5,319 nucleotides of DNA from JBLHGN01 sp047616325 (GTDB lineage: Bacteria; Pseudomonadota; Gammaproteobacteria; Pseudomonadales; Cellvibrionaceae): NCBI GenBank assembly GCA_047616325.1, contig JBLHGN010000252.1, forward strand, positions 1 through 5,319. Direction: 5' to 3'. Below the pieces are notes generated by a model. It searched no databases and was not told the origin of the DNA. It saw only the letters and a list, made by a program, of their open reading frames with translations. Below, one piece after another: positions 1 through 5,319 of the stretch. Within the stretch, counting starts at the first letter, position 1; the number at the start of each line of letters is the position of its first letter. Position numbers and translations under genes: made by a program.

Positions 1-899
1 AGTAGCAATCCGTAATTTTCGTCTTGCTGATGAAATTGCAGCGCCCAATAACATAAGCCCGAAAGCTGCAATTCACCATCGTTGCTGGTCATGCTGGAAA
101 AATCCAGCCAGATTTCCCGCGATATATTTTGGCTGAACTCCTTGGTGAATAAGCCCTTACCTCGCGCGTAGGTCTTCCATGAAATATGTCGGGGTGAATC
201 GCCAGGTCTGTAATCGTTTAGAGCATTAAAGTCCTCGCCACCGCGCACGGGGTGATCGCCCTCGCCCGCCTCGTCTTCTAAAACAAATGACGGTAGCAAA
301 TCAACTTTTAAGGGCTCGGGATAAACAAGCCCTTGTGCGTTCCAATTCAGCCAAGTCCAACAACGGAAAAGACCGAGTGGAAACACACTTTCGAGTAGCA
401 ATCGGCCAGGCAGCAACACGCCTCGTCTTGGCGCATCGATGGGCACAAAAATTGGACTAGAGCTGTTTGCTTCCAGTGCAAAAATTTCTATACGTTCACG
501 ATTTTGTTGCCAGCTGGCGCATATATGGTCACAGGCCTGTGAATTTGGATTTTTTACATCAAAGGTGAATTGTGCAATTTCGCCGGAAAATACGGGGGCG
601 ACCCCTTTAAATGTAAACTCCAAGCCCGCCAAATTTGAAAAGGTGTGCAAAATACTGACCACAAATATACTCACCAATAAGAAGGCAAGTGCCAGTATTA
701 AATTGTTTTGATAATTGGTACCTAATAACCACAATACGAATACCAGCAACAAAAAGGCAAAACCCAACTTAGTTGGGAATATATACAAATTTCTGCGGTT
801 AAGTCGATGCACATCTGATGGCGGACTGCGACGGTCCAGCCAACGGTGGAATCGTTTTTTCCAACGTTGGCCAATACCTTTAAAGATCGCGCTCAGCAT
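1..899 (-). CDS. DUF58 domain-containing membrane protein, C-terminus cut by the window edge
   Basis: About 300 residues are visible and the frame is open to the left edge. A basic N-terminal segment (about residues 11-24, with two RW pairs and RR) precedes two hydrophobic membrane segments near residues 44-60 and 66-86, separated by the short polar turn TNYQNN. A soluble region of beta-rich character follows. The DUF58 signature is near residues 221-246: GEDFNALNDYRPGD, then HISWKTYAR, matching the family's DxRxYxPGDxxRxIxW pattern. DUF58 proteins sit beside MoxR ATPases and are thought to be their partners; the biochemical role is unknown. The start at 899 is the only ATG, GTG or TTG after an in-frame TAA about 30 nt upstream, and MLxxxxxxxxRW...RRxPP fits the N-terminus I recall for Pseudomonas homologues. 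It has no good Shine-Dalgarno and begins 71 nt after moxR, inside a small upstream frame. A DUF3488/transglutaminase gene would be the usual next neighbour. Confidence 0.9.
   Translation of the reverse strand, partial: MLSAIFKGIGQRWKKRFHRWLDRRSPPSDVHRLNRRNLYIFPTKLGFAFLLLVFVLWLLGTNYQNNLILALAFLLVSIFVVSILHTFSNLAGLEFTFKGVAPVFSGEIAQFTFDVKNPNSQACDHICASWQQNRERIEIFALEANSSSPIFVPIDAPRRGVLLPGRLLLESVFPLGLFRCWTWLNWNAQGLVYPEPLKVDLLPSFVLEDEAGEGDHPVRGGEDFNALNDYRPGDSPRHISWKTYARGKGLFTKEFSQNISREIWLDFSSMTSNDGELQLSGLCYWALQFHQQDENYGLL
839..871 (-). repeat. Strong hairpin within the first codons of the DUF58 gene
   Basis: The arms at 839-851 and 859-871 are 13 nt each, complementary except for one mismatch (846 against 864), around a 7-nt loop. 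In the DUF58 mRNA this falls about 28-60 nt after the ATG and covers the codons for the two RW pairs. A smaller stem (GGAC at 823-826, GTCC at 834-837, 7-nt loop) follows directly. There is no U-tract, so it is not an intrinsic terminator. Part of the complementarity may simply come from repeated CGT TGG codons. Confidence 0.6.
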
Positions 900-967
900 A
901 ACAATAAGGTTATCAAATAATTTGCGCGCTTAAGCTTTCTTAAATCAGCTGAAGTTGCACGAGGCAT
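893..967 (-). CDS. Candidate 24-codon leader ORF overlapping the DUF58 start
   Basis: This short frame encodes MPRATSADLRKLKRA followed by NYLITLLLC and a TGA. Its ATG (967-965) lies two codons after the moxR stop and in the same frame. It is preceded by GGAG at 980-977, a 9-nt spacer away, which is a much better ribosome site than the one in front of the DUF58 start. Its stop (895-893) comes 1 nt after the DUF58 ATG (899-897), an arrangement typical of translational coupling by termination and re-initiation. The peptide has a basic middle and a hydrophobic end; I do not recognise it. Whether the peptide itself matters, or only the act of translating it, cannot be told from the sequence. It may also be chance. 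Confidence 0.35.
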   Translation of the reverse strand: MPRATSADLRKLKRANYLITLLLC

Positions 968-970
968 CAG

Positions 971-1903
971 TTAAGACTCCACCACATTGACACTAGCAAT
1001 CAGATATTTCGTCAACGACTGTTGCTGCGGCGCCGGACTCGCTGCATGACTGTGAACACCTCTCACCCTGTGCCCAACCACTGAAGGAAGAACCAGCTGA
1101 ATATCTTCGGGGACGACGAACTCGCGGTTATTCACCAGAGCCCATGATTTTGCCGCTTTAAGAAGCGCCATGGCACCCCTCGGGGAGAGTCCATAGCTAA
1201 AATTACTACTATACCGCGTAAAATCTACCAGCCGTTGAACATAGTCTAGCAGCTGGTCTGTGGCCTTAACCTGATTAACTTGCGCCTGAATCTCTAGTAG
1301 CTGCTCGGCACTCACAACCGCCTGCAATGATTTAAGACGCTCTCGAGGATCAGCACCTTTATACAGTTGACGCTCTGCATGTGCGCTGGGGTAGCCAAGC
1401 GAGATGCGCATTAAAAAACGATCGAGCTGGGACTCCGGCAAGGGATAGGTGCCGGCCTGCGACATTGGGTTTTGGGTAGCAATAACAAAAAATGGTTCGG
1501 GCAAAGGGCGCGTCTCTCCCTCAATACTCACCTGGCGCTCCTCCATTGCCTCAAGTAGCGCGCTTTGGGTTTTGGGCGTGGTGCGATTGATTTCGTCTGC
1601 CAGTAGCACTTGCGTAAAAATGGGCCCAGAATGAAAGCGAAATTGAGATGTCTCTCTATCAAAAATTGCCACACCCAGTACGTCTGCCGGAAGTAAATCG
1701 CTGGTGAATTGAACGCGCTCGTAATCCAAGCCCAACACCTTAGCCAAACACTGCGCTAGCGTTGTTTTACCCATGCCAGGCAAATCTTCAATTAATAGAT
1801 GTCCGCTGGCAAATAGACAGGTTAGCGCCAACTTTACCTGCTGCTCCTTTCCCAGCAGCACAGTTCCCACAGAGTCAATAATTTTGCCTATAAGTTGATT
1901 CAT
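971..1903 (-). CDS. MoxR family AAA+ ATPase
   Basis: This is a complete 310-residue protein of normal MoxR length. The ATPase core is intact: Walker A PGMGKTTL (about residues 42-49), Walker B VLLADEINR (99-107), sensor 1 IATQNP (141-146), the arginine-finger region LPESQLDRF (155-163), and a lid domain with sensor 2 GLSPRGAMALL (238-248). MoxR proteins are cytoplasmic chaperone-like ATPases that activate or mature partner proteins; the partner is presumably the adjacent DUF58 protein, with which it likely forms an operon. The ATG at 1903-1901 has only a weak GTGGTG ribosome site about 5 nt upstream. No transmembrane segment is seen. The gene lies 185 bp after the flavin reductase gene, so it may have its own promoter, though I could not identify one with confidence. 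The exact substrate is not known. No symbol is given because MoxR paralogues are numerous. Confidence 0.95.
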   Translation of the reverse strand: MNQLIGKIIDSVGTVLLGKEQQVKLALTCLFASGHLLIEDLPGMGKTTLAQCLAKVLGLDYERVQFTSDLLPADVLGVAIFDRETSQFRFHSGPIFTQVLLADEINRTTPKTQSALLEAMEERQVSIEGETRPLPEPFFVIATQNPMSQAGTYPLPESQLDRFLMRISLGYPSAHAERQLYKGADPRERLKSLQAVVSAEQLLEIQAQVNQVKATDQLLDYVQRLVDFTRYSSNFSYGLSPRGAMALLKAAKSWALVNNREFVVPEDIQLVLPSVVGHRVRGVHSHAASPAPQQQSLTKYLIASVNVVES

Positions 1904-1952
1904 TAAGCACCACGCTGGCGTTGAAGAGTTAATGGTAAGAGCGAAGATACCC

Positions 1953-2028
1953 CATCCCTTTAGTTTAGCAGCCCGCAGCCATCACTTTTAGACTTCTGCC
2001 CCGCAGCGAAGATAAAGTCATAGGGATG
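1953..2028. repeat. Imperfect nested inverted repeat between flavin reductase and moxR genes
   Basis: A hairpin can form at 1984-2018 from three short paired blocks (ACTTTTA/TAAAGT with one bulge, CTT/AAG, CTGC/GCAG) around a GC-rich loop. It is enclosed by 7-nt complementary arms catccct (1953-1959) and agggatg (2022-2028). A 10-nt direct repeat, agcgaagata, occurs at 1940-1949 and again at 2005-2014. The paired blocks are short and interrupted, so chance is a real possibility. No U-tract follows on the minus strand. This is the most notable content of the 185-bp gap, in which I saw no convincing gene. Confidence 0.35.
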
Positions 2029-2088
2029 TAACGATGATGGCTAGTTGTCTTTTAGCTTAACTTACACACGACGTGGTTCTTTGCCCAC

Positions 2089-2721
2089 TTATTCAGGCCG
2101 AACGATAGTAAACACTTCACCAAAGGTGGCATATTCGCTGGCGCCAAGACGCGCCAAAGGTGAGATAACAGAAGCATCTACTTTGGTGCGCTGTTTGTTG
2201 TCGTAGGTGACTGCCTCGTCGGTAACAAATACCTGATTGATCTGACAAAAAATCAGTGCTTGTCGCTGAGGTCCAAGTTCTTTGATTTCATAAAGTGTAC
2301 AGGCCATGGCAATCTTTGCATCACTCAGTCTAGGCAGAAGCCATCCAGGTTGATCGACAAGCTTCATATTTAGGGCATCTACCTCAGACTCCCCGTGCGG
2401 GAGTGTTGCAGCGGAAGCCGTAACCGCGCTTGCATCGCTCTCACCGGCTATATGTATCACTAAATTATGGCGCTGCTCGATATTTACACGCGTGTCTTTT
2501 GCTTCACCGCTTGGTTTCTTGCCAAGTGAAATCATTACCAAGGGCGGATCGCTGCACACGGCATTGAAATAAGAAAAGGGGGCGAGATTATATGAAGGCA
2601 CATCCGCACCGCGGATTTCTCCATTATCCGTAAGAATCCAGGCGATGGGCCGGGGGATAATCATCTGCGTCATGTTCTGGTAAATTTGCGACGCACTTAA
2701 AGATGAAAAATCGAAAATCAT
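2089..2721 (-). CDS. Flavin reductase family protein (FMN-binding split barrel)
   Basis: A protein of 210 residues, about the usual length for the flavin reductase-like (COG1853, Flavin_Reduct) family. Family hallmarks are PRPIAWI near residues 23-29, NLAPFSYFNAVCSDPPLVMI at about 45-64, which lines the flavin site, and the C-terminal block SPLARLGASEYATFGEVF near 187-204. Members bind FMN in a dimeric split barrel, and many reduce flavin with NAD(P)H or act with partner oxygenases; the substrate here cannot be inferred. I chose the ATG at 2721-2719 because GAGGG sits 7 nt upstream. A TTG in frame at 2742 would add seven residues (GIEGNS after the start), but that extension overlaps this ribosome site. 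No oxygenase gene is adjacent, and its neighbours belong to other pathways. The protein is cytoplasmic: no signal peptide or membrane segment is seen. Confidence 0.88.
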   Translation of the reverse strand: MIFDFSSLSASQIYQNMTQMIIPRPIAWILTDNGEIRGADVPSYNLAPFSYFNAVCSDPPLVMISLGKKPSGEAKDTRVNIEQRHNLVIHIAGESDASAVTASAATLPHGESEVDALNMKLVDQPGWLLPRLSDAKIAMACTLYEIKELGPQRQALIFCQINQVFVTDEAVTYDNKQRTKVDASVISPLARLGASEYATFGEVFTIVRPE

Positions 2722-2728
2722 AGAATTG

Positions 2729-2733
2729 CCCTC
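2729..2733 (-). promoter_or_regulatory. Ribosome binding site that sets the flavin reductase start
   Basis: GAGGG on the minus strand lies 7 nt before the ATG at 2721-2719. It argues for that ATG over the TTG at 2742, which would place this motif inside the coding region. Confidence 0.7.
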
Positions 2734-2745
2734 TATTCCCAAACA

Positions 2746-2834
2746 TTATTCAGCTCTCGGTAGCGAATACCTTCTCCAACAGCCGTGAGTGAAAGTTCAC
2801 TCACCGGCCGTACAAATTCTAGAAAGCTGAATAA
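2746..2834. repeat. Nested inverted repeat between metZ and the flavin reductase gene
   Basis: The outer arms are a perfect 10-nt pair, ttattcagct (2746-2755) and agctgaataa (2825-2834). Inside them is a perfect 9-nt pair, gtgagtgaa (2785-2793) and ttcactcac (2796-2804), with a 2-nt centre, extended by gcc (2782-2784) and ggc (2806-2808) with one bulged base. In RNA the inner part forms a stable hairpin with a 4-nt loop. No U-run follows on either strand, so it is not a standard intrinsic terminator. The inner 20-bp symmetric block could equally be a binding site for a dimeric regulator. It starts 16 nt after the metZ stop and ends 24 nt before the flavin reductase ATG. Confidence 0.7.
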
Positions 2835-2850
2835 GGCTGGCACAAGATGA

Positions 2851-4044
2851 TTAAAGTAAGGCCAAACCGCGATCAATATCAGTTTGGATATCGTTCAATG
2901 TTTCCAAGCCAACGGCAACGCGAATTAAATTTTCGCTAATTCCAGCGGCGGCTTTATTTTCCGCAGACAGACGCCCGTGAGTTGTAGTGGCTGGATGCAC
3001 GATCGTTGTTTTTGCATCGCCAAGGTTGGCGGTGAGGGATAATATGCGAGTGGCATCTATTACCTTCCAGGCCTCTTCACAACCGCCTTTTACACGAAAT
3101 GAGAGTACGCCGCCAAAAGCGCTTTGCTGCTGTTTGGCCAACTCGTGTCCTGGATGACTTTCCAAGCCAGCGTAAAAGACATGTTCGACTTTTTCATGGG
3201 CCTCTAGCCAGTTAGCAAGTGCCAAAGCACTGGCGGAATGCGCTTCCATTCGAAGACGCAAGGTCTCCAAGCCTTTGAGAAAAACCCAGGCGTTAAACGG
3301 ACTCATGGTTGGCCCACAGGTACGAATAAAACCCAACACTTCGTTCATGTGTTCCTCTCGGCCCACTACGGCGCCCCCTAGACAACGCCCCTGTCCATCG
3401 AGGTATTTGGTAGCGGAGTGAATAACAATATCAGCGCCCATTTGCAGGGGCTTTTGCAGTGCCGGGGTACAAAAACAATTGTCTACCACCAGTAGACAAC
3501 CGCTATTGTGGGCAATTTGGGCCAGTAGTTTGATATCGGCAACATCGCAAAGCGGGTTGGACGGCGTCTCTAGAAACAATAGCTTTGTTTTTGGCGTGAT
3601 GGCTTTTTTCCACGCCTCTAGATCCGTTAGCGTAACTAAATCGACCGATACACCAAATTTTTCCAGGTATTTTGTAAACAAAACAGTGGTGGTACCAAAC
3701 ACACTACGCGAGCACACCAAATGGTCACCGGATGACAAAAGTGCCATACAGGTGCTTAAGATGGCTGCCATCCCCGAGGCTGCACCAACCGCTGCCTCAG
3801 CGCCCTCCAAGGCTGCAATTCGCGCCTCAAACATGCGCACCGTTGGGTTGGTATAACGTGAATATACGTTTCCCGGTTCTTGACCGGAAAAGCGAGCAGC
3901 GGCCTGAGCGCAGGAGTCAAACACATAGCTAGAGGTAGTGTAGATAGGCTCGCTGTGCTCTCCCTCATGAGAACGAGTTTGGCCAGCGCGGACCGCCAGC
4001 GTATCGAGCCCGGCGCCTTGCAGTGGAGGTATATTATCGGTCAA
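2851..4044 (-). CDS. metZ: O-succinylhomoserine sulfhydrylase
   Basis: A complete 397-residue PLP enzyme of the Cys/Met metabolism family that converts O-succinylhomoserine plus sulfide to homocysteine in methionine synthesis; it is cytoplasmic and normally tetrameric. The visible family features are YSRYTNPT (about residues 61-68, phosphate-binding Tyr and Arg of the partner subunit), the GAEAAVGAASGMAAI block (81-95), LETPSNPL (158-165), the cofactor-binding Asp in VVDNCFCTPALQ (about 186-197, Asp188), and SATKYLDGQGR with the PLP lysine at 213. NLGDAKTTIVHPATTTHGRLS (340-360) carries the substrate carboxylate-binding region. The similarity to Pseudomonas MetZ, and purF upstream, favour MetZ over cystathionine gamma-synthase or O-acetylhomoserine sulfhydrylase. 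The start is TTG: an in-frame stop lies 15 nt upstream, no ATG or GTG lies between, and AGGGAA is 7 nt before it. LDTLAVRAGQ follows at the expected distance. Length and core residues look intact. Confidence 0.95.
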   Translation of the reverse strand: MTDNIPPLQGAGLDTLAVRAGQTRSHEGEHSEPIYTTSSYVFDSCAQAAARFSGQEPGNVYSRYTNPTVRMFEARIAALEGAEAAVGAASGMAAILSTCMALLSSGDHLVCSRSVFGTTTVLFTKYLEKFGVSVDLVTLTDLEAWKKAITPKTKLLFLETPSNPLCDVADIKLLAQIAHNSGCLLVVDNCFCTPALQKPLQMGADIVIHSATKYLDGQGRCLGGAVVGREEHMNEVLGFIRTCGPTMSPFNAWVFLKGLETLRLRMEAHSASALALANWLEAHEKVEHVFYAGLESHPGHELAKQQQSAFGGVLSFRVKGGCEEAWKVIDATRILSLTANLGDAKTTIVHPATTTHGRLSAENKAAAGISENLIRVAVGLETLNDIQTDIDRGLALL

Positions 4045-4051
4045 TTTTCTA

Positions 4052-4057
4052 TTCCCT
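4052..4057 (-). promoter_or_regulatory. Ribosome binding site for the TTG start of metZ
   Basis: AGGGAA on the minus strand lies 7 nt before the TTG at 4044-4042. Together with the in-frame stop just upstream, it supports TTG as the real start codon. Confidence 0.6.
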
Positions 4058-4072
4058 ATTCAACATAGTTAG

Positions 4073-4141
4073 GCCTAGCTAGTGACAACCCATAAATAGG
4101 ACTCTACTGCGAAGCCATTTATGGACGGACATTAGCTAGGT
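4073..4141. repeat. Nested inverted repeat between purF and metZ
   Basis: The outer arms cctagcta (4074-4081) and tagctagg (4133-4140) are a perfect 8-nt pair, extended inward by two more pairs (4083/4131 and 4084/4130) after one mismatch. The inner arms ccataaat (4090-4097) and atttatgg (4117-4124) are a second perfect 8-nt pair around a 19-nt loop, and a small internal loop separates the two stems. The element fills most of the 117-bp gap, starting 20 nt after the purF stop. No U-tract follows on the minus strand, so a standard terminator is unlikely; a structured spacer, a regulatory leader or a degenerate palindromic repeat are alternatives. Confidence 0.65.
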
Positions 4142-4161
4142 GGCAGCAGTATCAGACGGTA

Positions 4162-5319
4162 TCAATCGTCGTTATGAATGCCGACCATCGCATTGGTACT
4201 TTCAGCAAAGTCTATTTCCCGCATTCCTTTACTATTATCATTGCGTTCAGCCTCTAAAGCGCCCAAATATTTCTCGTCGACATCGCCGGTAATATAATCA
4301 CCATTAAATACAGAACAGTCAAAACCCGGAATTTCTGGATTACCTTCAGAGGATGCGGCAATTAAATCTTCCAAATCTTGATAGACCAACCAATCTGCAC
4401 CAATTTCTTTACATATTTCGTCTTCGGTACGCCCGTGAGCAATCAATTCTGTTTTCGATGGCATGTCAATACCATACACATTTTGAAACAAAACGGCCGG
4501 GGCGGCAGAAGAAAAGTACACTTTGGCAGCACCGGCGTCGCGCGCCATCTGAATAATTTGCTGGCAGGTCGTGCCCCGCACAATAGAGTCATCCACCAAC
4601 AGTACATTTTTACCACGAAATTCAAGATCGATAACGTTCAGTTTTTGACGCACTGATTTTCGTCTCTGGCTCTGACCCGGCATGATAAATGTGCGGCCTA
4701 TATAACGATTTTTGACGAGACCTTCGCGAAACTTTACACCTAAACTTTGCGCCACTGTTTGCCCAGCAACACGGCTACTATCTGGAATGGGAATAACCAC
4801 ATCAATATCGTGATCGGGGCGCAAACACATAATTTTTTCGGCCAATTTCTCCCCCTGACGCAGACGGGCCTTGTACACCGAAACGCCATCCATAATGGAA
4901 TCTGGGCGGGCAAAATATACGTGCTCAAAAATACAGGGGTTAAGACGCGGGTTTAGCGCGCATTGACGAGTAAAGAGCTCACCTTCGGTGTTGATAAATA
5001 CGCACTCACCGGCTGCGACATCGCGAATAAGCTTAAACCCAAGCACATCGAGTGCCACACTTTCGGAGGCGATCATATATTCATCGCCTTTATCTGTGGC
5101 GCGCGAGCCAAAGACCAAGGGGCGCAATCCATTGGGATCACGGAATGCCACCAGACCATAATTGGCGATCATTGCTACGGCTGCATATCCGCCACTTACG
5201 CGTTTGTGCACACCCTCAATGGCCTTAAATATATCAGCTGGGGCTGGGCTAAGCTTGCCGTGAAGCTGCAGTTCATGAGCCAACACGTTGAGCAGGACCT
5301 CTGAATCAGAATCAGTATT
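4162..5319 (-). CDS. purF: Amidophosphoribosyltransferase, N-terminus cut by the window edge
   Basis: The enzyme makes 5-phosphoribosylamine from PRPP and glutamine, the first committed step of purine synthesis, in the cytoplasm. The last 385 residues are visible, with the frame open to the right edge and beginning at NTDSDSEVLLN, which aligns near residue 120-130 of the 505-residue E. coli enzyme. The catalytic Cys2 and the start of the glutamine amidotransferase domain are therefore outside. Visible parts are VAFRDPNGLRPLV and ASESVALD of the glutaminase half, ARPDSIMDGVSVY, VKNRYIGRTFIMPGQ, the PRPP-binding signature VLLVDDSIVRGTT (about residues 239-251 of the fragment), and NVYGIDMPS. 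The GTG at 5286 is an internal valine codon, not a start. The E. coli-like C-terminus with FDCSVFNGDYITGDVD is complete and ends in HNDD. metZ follows after 117 bp, the order known in pseudomonads. Expected regulation by PurR cannot be judged without the promoter. Confidence 0.97.
   Translation of the reverse strand, partial: NTDSDSEVLLNVLAHELQLHGKLSPAPADIFKAIEGVHKRVSGGYAAVAMIANYGLVAFRDPNGLRPLVFGSRATDKGDEYMIASESVALDVLGFKLIRDVAAGECVFINTEGELFTRQCALNPRLNPCIFEHVYFARPDSIMDGVSVYKARLRQGEKLAEKIMCLRPDHDIDVVIPIPDSSRVAGQTVAQSLGVKFREGLVKNRYIGRTFIMPGQSQRRKSVRQKLNVIDLEFRGKNVLLVDDSIVRGTTCQQIIQMARDAGAAKVYFSSAAPAVLFQNVYGIDMPSKTELIAHGRTEDEICKEIGADWLVYQDLEDLIAASSEGNPEIPGFDCSVFNGDYITGDVDEKYLGALEAERNDNSKGMREIDFAESTNAMVGIHNDD

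Noticed and set aside
439..933. Two plus-strand open frames opposite the start of the DUF58 gene
   Set aside because: They lie wholly or mostly antisense to a frame with clear DUF58 motifs and membrane segments; their translations show no recognisable domain.
893..967. Programmed -1 ribosomal frameshift joining the leader frame to DUF58
   Set aside because: The shift would have to occur after the in-frame TAA, and no heptamer of the XXXYYYZ type lies in the allowed stretch; the 899 ATG already gives a family-like N-terminus.
2785..2804. MetR-type operator (TGAA-N5-TTCA)
   Set aside because: The core does contain TGAA and TTCA, but they are separated by 2 nt and not 5, so it does not match that consensus.
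2782..2808. Intrinsic terminator of metZ
   Set aside because: The stem is strong, but the bases after it on the minus strand (tgttggag) are not a U-tract.
3479..4068. Several overlapping frames on both strands within metZ
   Set aside because: They are in other frames of a well-recognised enzyme gene and show no family motif.
4045..4161. A SAM-II type riboswitch before metZ
   Set aside because: SAM-II elements occur upstream of methionine genes in alphaproteobacteria, but the conserved pseudoknot core I know for that class is not seen here; only nested inverted repeats are visible.
4353..5304. Plus- and minus-strand frames overlapping purF
   Set aside because: All overlap the conserved purF frame and have low-complexity or random-looking translations.

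Overview
The window looks like an ordinary chromosomal segment of a gammaproteobacterium. The encoded proteins resemble those of Pseudomonas and Cellvibrionales-type relatives: MetZ follows the Pseudomonas family pattern closely, and the order purF then metZ is the one known in pseudomonads. I place it no more precisely than that. Every gene I can support lies on the minus strand, so transcription runs from right to left. I saw no tRNA or rRNA gene, insertion sequence, phage gene, CRISPR array or attachment site.

Read in the direction of transcription, the window opens inside purF (4162-5319, start missing), which encodes amidophosphoribosyltransferase, the first committed step of purine synthesis. 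A 117-bp gap holding a nested inverted repeat leads to metZ (2851-4044, TTG start), which encodes O-succinylhomoserine sulfhydrylase of methionine synthesis. A 129-bp gap with a second nested inverted repeat leads to a flavin reductase family protein (2089-2721). A 185-bp gap with a weaker hairpin leads to a MoxR-type AAA+ ATPase (971-1903). Last comes a membrane-anchored DUF58 protein (1-899) that runs off the left edge.

The window therefore joins two biosynthetic genes, a stand-alone flavin enzyme, and the beginning of a MoxR-DUF58 module. In many gammaproteobacteria that module continues with a DUF3488/transglutaminase membrane protein, which would be expected just left of the window. MoxR probably acts as a chaperone-like ATPase on the DUF58 partner.

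No gene here looks like an undescribed system. The points worth a second look are non-coding or translational: a 24-codon open frame with its own Shine-Dalgarno that overlaps the DUF58 start, a strong hairpin just inside the DUF58 coding region, and the nested palindromes in consecutive intergenic gaps, none of which has the U-tract of an intrinsic terminator.
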